Positions 9,991-20,682 are shown, counted from the first letter of the stretch. The stretch is DNA of 64,000 nucleotides from Muricea muricata (GCA_963855995.1 OY979716.1:88056103-88120102); one strand, 5' to 3'. Notes: generated by a model not told the origin, from the sequence alone. Translations and numbers: made by a program.

Positions 9991-11040
9991 CTAATTCAAA
10001 AAAAGTTGTCCTTCAATATCTAAAATCTAAATTACAAAATCCAAAATACGAGACCAAAATGAATCATGGGTTGACCTCATGACTTCCGGTTAACATATTG
10101 TATGGTGTAAGATGAGTGAATAATATTTAGAGTATATAGAGACGTTACAATTGCTGTCTACGCCAAACGGCTAACCTCAGGAATTTCCTTTGAAATAAAA
10201 TCAAAATCATGAACCCTGAAATTTTCGAGCTATACGATTTTCTAAAAGAATGTAAAATGCTGCACTCAGGCACCTTGTATGACCACTGAAACGTTATCAT
10301 TGAAGAGCAATAGTTTTGGGCATCCATCGCTTGGCGTTGGAGTTGACGTTCGACGTTATACTCAAGGAGCATATGTCATGAAATTGGATTTGCGTGAGAA
10401 AAGCAAGCCATCTATTTAGGAATGTTAATTGGGCCCCAAAGAGCATGAAAAATTTTGTCGGCAATTTTGCGACCAGCTCCGACTGCTGTCAGGGGGTGGA
10501 ATGGGAGGACATTTTCACCATTACTGAAAAATCGATTTTTCCTTTAACTTTTCGATTCTAAGGAAATCATTCATTTTGAAAGTTCCTACCTCCCTAAACT
10601 AAGGATCAATGAGCACAAAAAAGCTATATTTGGGGCAGTGATGTGTTTGCTGGACCAAAATGCATGCTAATTAAGTCCGCCATTAACAAAAATCGGATTT
10701 TTCACTCTGACTCAATGCAAATTGGACCAAGATCAAAAATGAGGGTTTCTACCTCCCAAATTATATGGTCGATTAGGATGATAATGCTAAATAAATCACT
10801 TCATCATGTTATTTTGTGTGTGAATTGGAAATTAGTTGAAGGCAGACATCAACTGTCAGTAATCTGCAAAACCTTATCTTCACAAAAAATGCCTTAAAAG
10901 GGTTCCACAATTCTTAAAACATTGGATATGATGAAATAAATACTAATCATTTACAAGCCAATGATCAAGGGGTTATGCAACCCAAGAATCACGTTACTCT
11001 GCAAACGCCGAAGTTCTGAAATTACTACTGAAAAATGATT
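9991..11040. other. No recognisable gene
   Basis: Short reading frames at 10145-10372 (-) and 10643-10897 (+) show no motif. Two stretches (around 10525-10610 and 10685-10775) share weak similarity, each with an AATCG-TTTTTC core followed by CTACCTCCC, suggesting an old local duplication. Confidence 0.45.
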
Positions 11041-11044
11041 ATTG

Positions 11045-11405
11045 TCACGAAGTATCTTTCTCATCGTATTCATCGTCGTCTTCCTGGTCAGACAATGGGT
11101 CAGATGAGCAGTTTACACCAGGCTCATCATCTTCGCATGCGCAAAGATCTGTTTGTTCCACACCCTTGGTGCAACGGCCCTTGATGAGATGAAAAACAGC
11201 ATCAGGGGTGGGTCGCTGCTGATCATCACTGGATGCCATTCATCTGAATCAAAAGATAACCTCATAATTTGATATTGTTTTGGTCACTTACACGATGATA
11301 TGCCTTAGATGAATTACCTTTCTCCAGGGTCCATCCAAAGCCTGCTGGTGAGGGAAGCCTTGGGTTTGGGATTATATCGTTCTTCTATACCATTGCTTGG
11401 TAATG
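11045..11405 (-). pseudogene. C-terminal exons of a PIN-like-domain gene family (inverted fragment)
   Basis: Minus-strand exon near 11313-11405 reads NHYQAMV, a stop, then KNDIIPNPRLPSPAGFGW and ends at a GTAATT donor; after an intron the exon from about 11255 reads DEWHPVM in one frame and PDAVFHLIK-x-RCTKG in the next frame, then a Cys-poor, acidic tail ending DDDEYDEKD. The order (YGW-type block, W-P block, LIK-Cys block) is, from my memory of multicopy cnidarian proteins, the C-terminal end of the family whose core lies on the plus strand at 11633-12223. An in-frame stop, a frameshift and lost cysteines mark it as dead. Confidence 0.55.
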
Positions 11406-11439
11406 GGCACGTAATATCGCCGATTTCAGGGCTGACTTG

Positions 11440-12223
11440 GTTGGCCGCCCTCCCTCAAAACGACTACTAGAGTCTTGCGACAAGGAGGTCAAGATCCTGT
11501 TTGTTACAGAATTACAGACAGTACACAGATCTCCAAGGTAGGAGAACGTTTAAACTAAATTCTTCATACTGAATTTCTGTTTTAGACTTCAGATTAACTG
11601 ATTGTAAACTGCTTTTTATTTTATAGGTACCAATGAAAAGACTTCTGGCACATGTTAACACCAAGAAAGAACTTACAGAGTACCTTGCCATTAAGATGCT
11701 GGAGAAAGGCCCTGAAGAGGGTTCACATGTGACGGTGGCGTGGGATAGTAAATGTAAAGAAGCATATAGAGACATGCAAAACCTTGACAGCAACCAGGAG
11801 GAGGCCGACACGAAACTGCTGCTGCATGCTGTAGATGCCACAGTGTCAGGACCCACGAGAATTGACATCGTCTTGCCAGACACTGATGTGTTTGTATTGG
11901 CACTGAGATCGCACGCAGACCTATGTGAAGACACGCGATTCGTGACCGGCAGAGGACAGCGGCATCGAAAAATCCCCCTCTGTTTCATAGTCCGTGCCCT
12001 TGGTCCAGCCAGAATAGCAGCTCTTTCAAGTTTTCATGCGTGGAGCGGAACCGATGTGATCGGCAGCTTTGCTGGGAAGGGCAAGCTAGCTTGCTGGAGG
12101 GCATTTTCAGAGGCTGACAGTGTCTGCGTGGATGCCCTAGCAGACCTTGGGGGAACCTCACAGCCTCTACCCCCTGTGACAGCCGTCGGAGCAGGTCGCA
12201 AAATTGCCGACATTCCCAGATAG
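11440..12223 (+). pseudogene. Core of a PIN-like-domain gene family (multicopy, probably mobile-element associated)
   Basis: Exon 1 ends ..CYRITDSTQISK at about 11537 (GTAGGA donor); a short intron ends at TTTATAG near 11625; exon 2 continues in frame VPMKRLLAHVNTKKELTEYL and then the diagnostic stretch NQEEADTKLLLHA followed by LPDTDVFVLAL and SFHAWSGTDVIGSFAGKGKL. The acidic positions in EEAD, DTDV and GTD look like the metal-binding residues of a PIN/FEN-like nuclease fold; that is inference. The family is abundant in cnidarian genomes as unnamed proteins. The N-terminal part is missing and the frame ends shortly after the core, so this is a fragment. Confidence 0.6.
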
Positions 12224-12628
12224 GTGGCTTGCTTTTTTCACGAAAATCCCACGGGACTACATATGCTCCCTGACAATTAGCAACGAACCGCTGTGAGCTG
12301 CAAGCTACGTAAGATGAAAAATATTTAAATATCAACCCCTAGGTTTCTGTAGGTAAACAAAGTGTCTATGTAGGGCGTTCATGGTCTTTTGAATAAATCA
12401 TGTAGGTGAAACCTTTTATGGCCAATGATTTTGTTTTTATAGCAAGCGAAGTGTCTGATGTTAGCCATTTGCCGTAAACAGCAATCTTAAGGTGTCTAAT
12501 ATGATAAAAAATTCGTTTAGACAGGCTCATTAATACTTTAACATTATTAGTGTGTTTATTGTGTAGCTATGTATTTATTACCATCAGTAGCGTAGCCAGC
12601 CCGACGATAAAGCCCGTTTTCCACTATA

Positions 12629-12769
12629 GCGCACGAACACACTCATATAAATGGTCAATTTGTTAACTGTCGAACGTTAGTCGCGACTAACGTAAGAACA
12701 GGGATTTCTACTGTGCCAAAATAAGTCGCGACTTAACAGAAATTGACCATTTATCAACTGTGTTCGCGT
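12629..12769. repeat. Imperfect 140-bp foldback
   Basis: Left arm with CGAACACA and AAATGGTCAATTTGTTAA pairs with the right-arm complements TTAACAGAAATTGACCATTT and TGTGTTCG. Internal TAGTCGCGACTAA is itself a palindrome. Looks like a MITE. Confidence 0.75.
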
Positions 12770-12914
12770 CTTGGATAAGATGCGACTTAACTCTATATAA
12801 TATGTTTAAGAGACAGGTGTGCATTCAAAGGTCATGCAGAAAACCCATCAGAAGGGAGTGATCAGTTTAATAAGCTACAATGATGTGATTTTATTCAATT
12901 GTGCCTTCATACTA

Positions 12915-13102
12915 TTAAGCTTGGTTTTCATTAGCGACATAAGCACAAGTTAAATAACAAAGGATAAATTTTCCTCTGAGGTTTACGAAGACAAAGCAGA
13001 AACAATTTTCTTTTGATGCTTATGTCGCATGCTTCAGTGGTTTTCTTTGTTTTACCTTGTGCTTCTGCTTATGCTTATGTTGCTAGTGAAAACCAGGCTT
13101 TA
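12915..13102. repeat. 188-bp foldback
   Basis: Arms of about 35 bp (TTAAGCTTGGTTTTCATTAG against CTAGTGAAAACCAGGCTTTA, with a few mismatches). A MITE-like structure. Confidence 0.75.
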
Positions 13103-13239
13103 GACCTCCCACTGTATGCAATGCTAGTATTGCACAGAAATGTACCCAGTATCTTTTCAAAAAAAAAAAGACAACCATTAATTCACATTTGCATATTTGC
13201 TGAATTCTGAAGGTCAATGCTATTATTATTAACAATATT

Positions 13240-14850
13240 TAATCAGGAAGCCTACAGAAGCAAGTCATGGTCCATGGTGTCGAATGCCTTTGTCATATCT
13301 AAGAAGGCTGCACCAGTCATGATGCTTTTGTCTAGATTAAGTAAAATTGTATCTGTAAAGTGCGTAAGGGCAGTCACTGTTGACAACTTAGGGCAAAAAC
13401 CAAATTGCTTGGATGTAAGTATATTTTGCTCCTCCAAATAACCTTATAGTAGTTGATGAACTGCACGTTCTAAGATCTTACTTATCGCAGGCAATATCGT
13501 AATTGGTCTATAATTATTACAGTCCAAACGATCCCCCGATTTAAAAGTGCTACCACTTTCCCATGTTTCCTAATTGTAGGATAAACACCAGTTTCTTGCT
13601 AACGATTAAACAGAACAGTAAGTCTTTTATAAATAGCAGCGGCAGAGTCTTTAAGAAGACGGGCACATATACGGTCAAGTCCAATTGCCTTGTTTGTCGT
13701 AAGTTGTTTTAGACCACTCAGAACAAACTCTTTTGTAACTGGTGTGAGATGAAATGACTTCCCAGGAGTGGTACAGGAGTTGAGAGTCTCTAACGAGGTA
13801 AAATACTTGTACCTATACTTGATTTTATTCTCTGGGTTAACATCGTTGCAACGGTCAAGAAATGCTTGTTCATAATCGAGGCTATAGATGCATGATCAGT
13901 ATAGAGAACACCGTCACCTTCTATACACGAAACAGGGGTATTTCCTTTCCTTGAGGTAATTTCATTAAGTGTTTTCCACAGTGCGCTGTGATTTTGTTTG
14001 TTCTCTTTAATTGTCCTCGTATAATATTCGGATTTACATCTCTTCACTTCGGCATTAACAAAATTTCTTGGCTGCTGATACAGAGTCCAATAACCGGAAC
14101 AGTTTGACTGTTTAGCTTTTCGATGATAAAAATCACGTTTCTGCATGGCTTCTGTTAACTGTGTTGTCATCCACGGGGATTTAGTACCCTTCATTCTAGC
14201 TGTCTTCAAGGGAGCATGATTATTAGCTATACACGAAAATAATTTATTCCAGGCTAAAACAGCAGAATCAACATCGGGTTCATTATCCACGTCACTCCAA
14301 TTGGCTACAGACAAATCTTGAATAAAGTCATTCTTTTGATAATGTTTATATGAACGATATTCAATTGTTTTCCCAGGCGCTTTAGATATACCAGCTTTAA
14401 CAACACAATAAACCATTGAATTGTCACTTAAAGATAAATCCACAACTCCATGGTCTTTGATGCGATGAATAGTATTTGTAAAGATCAGATCAATTAAACT
14501 GGAAGATGGTTCGGTAACTCGTGTGGGTTGATCTACAATTTGTTCCAGTCCATAAGCATTAGCCAAGTTTACCAATTTACACTTCACTGATTTCGAATTC
14601 CATGATATGTTAAAATCTCCCAGCAACAGAACTTCATTCCTATCAGAGATATTTTCGAGAGAACCGTTCCTTTCATCCATAAATTTATCAATATTACCAC
14701 TAGGGGGGCGATAGATGGACCAAACTACGATTTTCTTTGCTTTCGGCCGTAAAATTTCCACAGAACAGAATTCCATCGACTCGAACCCAAACTGACTCCC
14801 AACACGATACAGAATACCGTCTCTTATATATCATGACTCCCCCTATATAT
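13240..14850 (-). pseudogene. Non-LTR retrotransposon (APE endonuclease + start of RT), broken
   Basis: The 13790-14776 frame carries the back half of an exonuclease-endonuclease-phosphatase domain: WSIYRPPSG, LLLGDFNISW, SLIDLIFTN, HGVVDLSLSDNSMV, then the linker to RT with HHxxLW-like features. Upstream, the GGV-Y-RDG segment continues in another frame, shifted at a TATATA run near 14825. Downstream at 13440-13790 RT motifs LTTNKAIGLDRICARLLKDSA and NNYRPITILP are present with stops, and 13252-13437 gives GFCPKLST and FLDMTKAFDTMDHDLLL (RT motif A). The element is cut right after motif A at about 13240, so the catalytic YADD box is missing. APE-type architecture suggests a CR1/L2/Jockey-group LINE. 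Confidence 0.85.
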
Positions 14851-14925
14851 ATATAATGCTCGTCTCGATATATATATATATAATATATATATATAATGCT
14901 CGTCTCGATATATATAATAAGTAAA
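14834..14925. repeat. TA microsatellite containing a duplicated ATAATGCTCGTCTCGATATA
   Basis: The non-repetitive segment occurs twice (about 14854 and 14896), separated and flanked by TA repeats. It forms the 5' border of the LINE remnant. Confidence 0.9.
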
Positions 14926-15064
14926 ATTGGACACTCGTACAAAGAATTTGACAAGCTTCTTCAAAAGTATGAATTAATTGTTTACAATTTATATACCTTT
15001 GAGAGTTGTTTATTACCGCGATAAGGTTAATATCCCGTGTTATGTAAATTCTCTAAATTGGATT

Positions 15065-15336
15065 TGCTATCATTAAATGTTCAAGTCTGGAAAACACGGA
15101 CAACATATCTGGAAAACATGGACAACACGGACACGGACAACATGCTAAGTCTAACCCTAGCTGTAACCCTAACCCAAACCCTGACTATTATTTCACATAG
15201 AATTGTTACTTTATAAAATGGGTGATATGATTTTTTTCTCATTTTTCGCTTTGATTGCTTTTTGTCATATTTTTTACGTGTCCGTGTCTGCGTTGTTCGT
15301 GTCCATGTTGTCCGTGTTTTCCAGATAACATTCAAG
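15065..15336. repeat. Inverted-repeat element with CTGGAAAACACGGACAAC termini
   Basis: Left end repeats CTGGAAAACA(C/T)GGACAAC twice; the right end carries its reverse complement. Both ends share ATGTT(C/A) next to the repeat. The interior has a degenerate CCCTAA-like run (about 15148-15180). Probably a non-autonomous DNA element. Confidence 0.7.
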
Positions 15337-15380
15337 TTGCTTTACACAGCATACAACGAGCACATACCGCAGAACACAAA

Positions 15381-15730
15381 AGAAATGCCGTGTGCATATA
15401 GTGAAGACTTACGGTGGAGAGCGATTTGGCTTGCAGAAATTGTTGGCCTAACAGTTGAAGAAGTTAGCTTCTATCTTCAAATTTCCGTAAAGACCATTTT
15501 GCGATACGTGACTAAATTCCAAACAGCAGGAAATGTTCAAGCAGAGATTATAGGAAGGCCGAGTGGCTGTATATCTTTTCAACCTCATGAAGAATTTGTG
15601 ATAATGGATTTATACTGCAGTCTCAGGAAAAAACTAGTGCTGAATTGGTTGAAGAGGTGTTTTTGCAAACTGGATCAGAGTATACATGCTCAACGCTTTT
15701 TTATTATTTGAGGCGAAATAAAATAACCCG
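15381..15730 (+). pseudogene. Tc1/mariner-like transposase, N-terminal helix-turn-helix part
   Basis: Starts at ATG CCG TGT..: PCAYSEDLRWRAIWLAE is the start of the first HTH, ISVKTILRYV its recognition helix; then GRPSG and SFQPHEEFVIMD, typical of the linker to the DDE domain. A frameshift near 15625 moves the rest (ELVEEVFLQTGSEYT-type, then LFYYLRRNKITRKK) to the next frame, and a GTATGT donor follows at about 15737. The DDE catalytic domain is not found downstream, so the copy is truncated. Confidence 0.75.
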
Positions 15731-15867
15731 CAAGAAGGTATGTATCGAATCAAGTGATCGAAATGCATTGCATCCGGCAAAGAAATTACAATATAGTTCT
15801 CTCACTTCCTGTATACAACTACAGACGCTGTGCAATAACTATTTCATTAAAAACTAACGGTTTTACA

Positions 15868-18340
15868 TTAACCTTTAGTATATATCAAAAATACATCACT
15901 TACAAGAACTTTTGCATGCTCTATGCTATCTTTCACTTTTTCTTTAAGGGTAGGGAGTTTCTTTGCCAAACACCTAATTGCTTTAAGACTATTTGCACTT
16001 TGTAGCTGCAGTTCCACGGTTGGTGCAGCTGTCCTTATAACCCCTATTCCTTGAAGTGCCAAATTTAAGTTGGACATAACTCTTTCAGCTGGATTTTTCC
16101 AACTATGATGTGGTGGAGTTTGGACTAGACTTAGATAATCGAAGTTATGTTCCATGAAATAGGCAATCTGTGCAAGTTGAGTACGAGCATAACGCAGATT
16201 GTGGTCTAGGCCTCCATCATGATAATGACATTCTACAGGGTTATCTTTATCGGACTCACCTCATCTTACCGCAGCGTTTTTAGTTCACACGCATGCCTAA
16301 CAGCTGATGATGGCTGAAAAGCATTTTCCTTTAGGCCCACATAAACCTGGCCATCGTCATAGAATAAGAATAGATAGAAGGGCCACTCGCGTCGGAGCCT
16401 TTGAAGTTTTTGAAGCCGCGCATGTCGCATTACGCACATTATTAGCATTTTCTCAGCCAGTCAATTGCATTTTCTGGCCAATAGGAATGCTAACCTGGCT
16501 GGTGGCAGCCAGTAAACTGCATAAACATAGGGTTACATGTTGCACTGCTGAGTGGCTCTTCTATTCATTTCTTATTCTATGCCATCGTAGAAGCTTCCAT
16601 CCATGTCTTTGGGTATTTCCACGTCTAAATTCACTGATGGTGTCAACGAAAACTTGGCGAAGTCATGATCGCCGACCTCCATTGATTGATTGAGTCCCAC
16701 TATAACTCTTTGCCCTCTCTCTACAGCTGCTAAGGGACATCACGGCTCACCAACTTTGACAGCGTGTTTGTCATCTTGACATATGAAAGTGGTCACATCT
16801 CTGAACTTCACACAAAATTCCTTCTGATATCGGAAAACAGCTGAAGCGTAATACACATCAACATGCTCTTTTCTGAATTGTCTTGCAGCCACCATCATTT
16901 TGATTTTGATTCTTCCTGTGTTTCTGTGTGCTGCAGCAGATGCTCGTTTTGGCCAAAACTGTAATCTCAGCCACTGAACTGAGGGGATAGCAGTTCCTTC
17001 TGGGCAAGATTTCACTATTTGTTCGTGTAAATCTCGAGAACTAATTGCCATTGCTAAATGTGTGACAGATTCTCCGTCTTTGCTAACCGCATCGTGACGA
17101 CGGTCGTCAACAGCAGATTCAATTTCGCTTTTTACAAAATCTTGGCATCTGGTAAGGAAATCCATATATTTTTCTGGTCGACCACTACTTGTTACCCTCA
17201 AATCCCATGCTAAAGTTGGATCTTCATCATCTAAAACCTTTCGAATTCTCTCATCAACTTCTGCCTCTGTAAGACAATTTGGTGCAAATTTGTGTCCAGT
17301 CAGACACCGGTAGGCTTCACGAAGGATGCCATTCTTCACACCAGTACATCTGCCAAAGTGTTGAACAAATTCTCTTCTCATGGCACGAGTGTGAAAAGTA
17401 GGAAAATCTTTCTTCAAGTCCTCCTTGCACCTGTCATTATTTTGTTGACAATGTGTTTCAGAATCAATCAAATCAATTTTCCAGACAAAGTGAAGATGCG
17501 ACTGTTGCCCAGTATAAGAGTACCTTACTGTCTTCCATGGAAAGACAAGTTCATTTACATACTCACTTCTTCGGTCAGTTGGAGCAAACTCATTTAAAAA
17601 TATGGGCTGATAAGGTTCAGAATGACCTAAAGCTTCATGCAAAAGTTAATAACGGGCTCTTTTAATTGAACTTTCAATGAAAATATTTGCTTGATAGACT
17701 TCCCATTCATCAACATCTGCTCGCAGTACTTTTCTGGCTTGTACTGTTTGGCTGAAAATATTTTGGCTCTGTAGATATGTGCCATATTTCCTCAAGTTGT
17801 CAGCCAAATGCAAAATACTTCATAAATGGCTTTCCATTCTCCTCTCTTTAAGTAGGAAGAACTACATATACTCTAGATTTGTGTGTGACCGTTTCCTGTG
17901 CTTGGACTTGTCAGGCACGTTGTACCCAGTAAATCCTTCAAACATACCTGGAATGCCACAGCCCCGACTTTTTAGTGTTTCTGCGTGGCCATCAAGGTTC
18001 CACAGGGTTTCTGTTAGAGTGTTTATAAACTTGTTTCCCTGTTGTTCACAAGCATCAGTGGACCATCCTAATTCATTTCTTTCTAACCATTTTAAGATAT
18101 CATTTTCAACTGTATCTTGCGGTTTGGTTTGTTTTCTGGAAAAGCAGGTGGAAGGTTCTTGTTATTTCTCTGTGTTGCCATCATCAATGTAAAAATATTT
18201 ACTGTGCTTGAGTTTTCGCTTGAAGATCCACTGCTGTCATCTGGGATTGTCTCTTCTGTGATGACAAATTCAAAGTATTGTCCTAAGCATGACACAATGT
18301 CTACCAATGTCAAGATTCACTTGGGTTTGTTGACACATTT
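15868..18340 (-). pseudogene. DDE-type transposase-like multicopy gene, heavily mutated
   Basis: Minus-strand order: an N-terminal region (18313-17880; RGCGIPGMFEGFTGYN, SKHRKRSHTNL), a long block (17642-16740) containing a putative first catalytic Asp in CQDDKHAVKVGEP, then after an in-frame TGA the continuation CPLAAVERGQRVIVG (16735-16690), GLKENAFQPSS (16350-16290), the second Asp in HDGGLDH (about 16215) and a Glu in SWKNPAERVMSNLNLALQG (about 16095-16050). D, D and E in these contexts look like a DDE/RNase-H-fold transposase; the family is frequent in cnidarian and mollusc genomes but I cannot assign a superfamily. Stops at 16740 and between the 17655 and 17642 blocks (RARY-stop-LLHEALG), and a MITE at 16358-16581, show it is dead. 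Confidence 0.65.
16358..16581. mobile_element. 224-bp MITE with ~30-bp terminal inverted repeats
   Basis: Ends CATAGAATAAGAA... and ...TTCTTATTCTATG; the inverted repeats extend about 30 bp through GAAG(G/A)GCCACTC. CCATCGT occurs immediately on both sides (16351-16357 and 16582-16588) as a target duplication. Removing the element and one duplicate rejoins SFYDG to QVYVGLK of the surrounding pseudogene in frame, which proves the insertion. Confidence 0.9.
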
Positions 18341-18613
18341 AGCTGATTTTTCTGCTGACCAATATTGACATGTAACTATAAAAATGCATGGAAACATTTA
18401 ATATTTCTATTTATATGATTTGTACTTTGTTTAAAGAAAACAGGCCAATGGGCATGCAGGAAAATTATATATAAATATAATAAAAACTATATTTTTAATA
18501 TTAACACCATGTATAAAGAATACAAAATATGTGTTTATTTAAGTCAAAAGTATGGCGATTTCCTATTAAAGGTATTTAAAAACTAATGCCAAACCTTGTT
18601 GGCCACCTCTAAA
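18341..18613. other. AT-rich spacer
   Basis: No gene or repeat recognised between two minus-strand transposase genes. Confidence 0.5.
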
Positions 18614-18614
18614 G

Positions 18615-18835
18615 TTATTTCATCAGTAATTGAGCAAGTGGAGCATTGTCACTGCTATCTGAAGTGTCTGAACCAGTTTCCGCCAAAAGCTGAGCAAGTG
18701 GTATGTTGTCCTCATCACTTGAGCAATGAGCTTGTCCCAATGGATCAGCTTCATTATACTTTCCACTGGAATAGGAGGGCTCACCTTCTTCACTCTGCTG
18801 TTGAGCTGCCAATTTAGCTTCCCTTATCTTTCCTT
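18615..18835 (-). pseudogene. Frameshifted C-terminal tail of the Mutator-like protein
   Basis: The frame one base off the upstream CDS reads EGKIREAKLAAQQQSEEGEPS and ends DEDNIPLAQLLAETGS..SSDNAPLAQLLMK-stop. The PLAQLL motif occurs twice after acidic/Ser stretches. A single-base shift in the A/G-rich run near 18830-18850 would join it to the 18814-20682 frame, so the tail most likely belonged to the same protein. Confidence 0.55.
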
Positions 18836-20682
18836 CTTCTTTCTTTTTGCTTTACTGATTCTTTTCGAATGGATCGAGTAATTCGGGATTTATCTTTCTT
18901 CGCACTCCCTTTGCCTGTGAATTCTCCTGGAGGAATATTAGCAGCTCTCATCACATCATGCCTTGAGCTTGCACCAGAATTGAAATGCAATATTGCTGAC
19001 ATGGCAGCCATCTCTACAGATTTAAGGCCTTTATAGTGATGCTTTGGAGCTCTGTTCCAGACAAGGCCGTTGATACTTTCATTGGCATTTTGTGAATAAC
19101 CTGGTAGACACCGAAGTAGCAGTGAATAGTCACTTAGTCTTGTAAATTCTGGCAACAGTAAATCTAGGAAAACTTCATCCAAATGGTGATCTTTTCTTTT
19201 AAATGTGCCATTTCGTTGATATGAACACCAGCTATCTACTCCCTCCGGGCAATACTTGTGTCTTTCTGTTTCATCGCTAATTTCACATGTATGATACAGT
19301 ACTGCCTTGATAGCCTTTTGCATCACAGCTATTTGGCTCTTTTGTTCCTCTGCTGAAAGTTTACCAGGCTTTACATTTGCCCTGATAGCATTGCCATAAT
19401 AGGTTTGTAATTTATCAATGGCTTTGTCAGTAAGTCTGTGCTTGCTGCCCTTGACCGACTTACCATCCTTTAGTTTTGTTTGTTTTTTCCTAAGTTCCCT
19501 CAGATGAGTCCCCATCCTCTTCTGAACATGCCCAATGCAGTCTAACTTGAAGACCCTGGAACAATTGGCTTCCCCACTATCATGTTGTTCTTTCCACTTC
19601 TCATAATCTTGTGACTCTTGCCACTTCTTGTATTCTTTTGACCGCTTGTCCATATTTTCATATTTCTGACAGTCATCACAGCATCCATATGTGTCCCATA
19701 TGCCAGCATATGCTTTGCTATCTCCATCAGAAATCATGAATTTGTAGTGAATACCAGAGTCCTTTGATCGATCCCATATTTTCTTTGCAGTTGAGCATTC
19801 CATGGATCCACTTGAGCCAGTGTGACTTTGGGTACATTGGTCTTTATGTCCGGAATACCACATATTGAATTCACAGCTGTCTTCCCCAAGATCTTGTTTT
19901 GCTATAGCACATGCCATACATATCTTTGACTCCAAGTCATAATCCAGTACCTCCCCTGTATCGACAGATATAACAAAACCAATTCCAAAGTTAGCAATAT
20001 ATCCACGTTTCGACCATGTTCCATCATAGCTAACTGCAATATCTACCACGTTTGACTCATTTGTTTCATGAAGTGAACTCACTTTTTCTCTTGCATTTTC
20101 CAAATTTTTTGCCACAACTGTCTTATGCGCCTCATACAATGTATTCACATGGTTATTCCAAGCACTGCTGTTGCATGGGGAAGGCATGTTCAAAATGTCA
20201 CACATTGCAGACATGCTTTCTCTACCAACACCCATTTCTGATGCAGCATACACCATTCGTCTATTGATGTCCATTGCACTTTGGGGTGTCCATGACCCAC
20301 CAGTGTTTCCTGAAGATTGGAGCTCTACTTTAGTGTCACACTTAGAACATTCTATTTCGATAACCGAACTATTGCCATAAGTCCGAGCCACATCATCTCT
20401 TATCATCAATTCTCCCCCAGCATGGCATTGGTGTAAGGGCTGGAATGCATTCAACAAACTTGACATTTCTATTAGTCTATAACTAAAAGAATTATCCAAA
20501 TCATCACTCCTGCCAGCAGCTTGATTACAAAGCTTCCGCACAGACGCAGTTTCTCTTGGAGGAGTAGTTTTCCCTGTACTTGAGGCTGTTGAGCGTTGTT
20601 GATCATCACCACACGAACTTGTGCCCTCAGCATCCCAGCGATTTTTACCTCGAAATCGCTTCTTTTTAGATACTTTTGGCAT
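18814..20682 (-). CDS. Mutator-like transposase
   Basis: About 622 codons from ATG 20682 (MPKVSKKKRFRGKNRW, a basic start). A CxxC pair (IECSKCDTKV) near residue 111 may be a zinc ribbon. The catalytic domain follows: Asp220 in SYDGTWSKRGY, Asp319 in ISDGDSKAY, and Glu535 in QNANESINGLVWNRAPK, the D-D-E layout of the animal Mutator-like transposase domain family (unnamed proteins in cnidarians and insects). A Cys-rich segment (CDDCQKYENMD; CIGHVQKRMG) lies between the second Asp and Glu. The ORF is uninterrupted to residue ~615; the very C-terminus seems frameshifted. No clear terminal inverted repeats were found at its borders. It would cut and paste its own element in the nucleus. Confidence 0.85.
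   Translation of the reverse strand: MPKVSKKKRFRGKNRWDAEGTSSCGDDQQRSTASSTGKTTPPRETASVRKLCNQAAGRSDDLDNSFSYRLIEMSSLLNAFQPLHQCHAGGELMIRDDVARTYGNSSVIEIECSKCDTKVELQSSGNTGGSWTPQSAMDINRRMVYAASEMGVGRESMSAMCDILNMPSPCNSSAWNNHVNTLYEAHKTVVAKNLENAREKVSSLHETNESNVVDIAVSYDGTWSKRGYIANFGIGFVISVDTGEVLDYDLESKICMACAIAKQDLGEDSCEFNMWYSGHKDQCTQSHTGSSGSMECSTAKKIWDRSKDSGIHYKFMISDGDSKAYAGIWDTYGCCDDCQKYENMDKRSKEYKKWQESQDYEKWKEQHDSGEANCSRVFKLDCIGHVQKRMGTHLRELRKKQTKLKDGKSVKGSKHRLTDKAIDKLQTYYGNAIRANVKPGKLSAEEQKSQIAVMQKAIKAVLYHTCEISDETERHKYCPEGVDSWCSYQRNGTFKRKDHHLDEVFLDLLLPEFTRLSDYSLLLRCLPGYSQNANESINGLVWNRAPKHHYKGLKSVEMAAMSAILHFNSGASSRHDVMRAANIPPGEFTGKGSAKKDKSRITRSIRKESVKQKERRRKDKGS

Larger units (their letters stand above)
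12224..13239. other. Non-coding, two foldback repeats
   Basis: No gene. Contains a segment at about 12593-12625 related to the TAGCGTAGCCAGC family repeated at 44180-44240, and two imperfect inverted repeats listed separately. Confidence 0.5.

Noticed and set aside
11512-12335. Minus-strand frames over the PIN-like core
   Set aside because: Shadows of the plus-strand gene without motifs of their own.
15148-15182. Telomere repeat array
   Set aside because: Only a few degenerate CCCTAA units; no continuous array.
18615-18812. Independent small gene encoding the PLAQLL protein
   Set aside because: Frame extends upstream into the Mutator-like gene and lacks its own ATG; better explained as a frameshifted tail.
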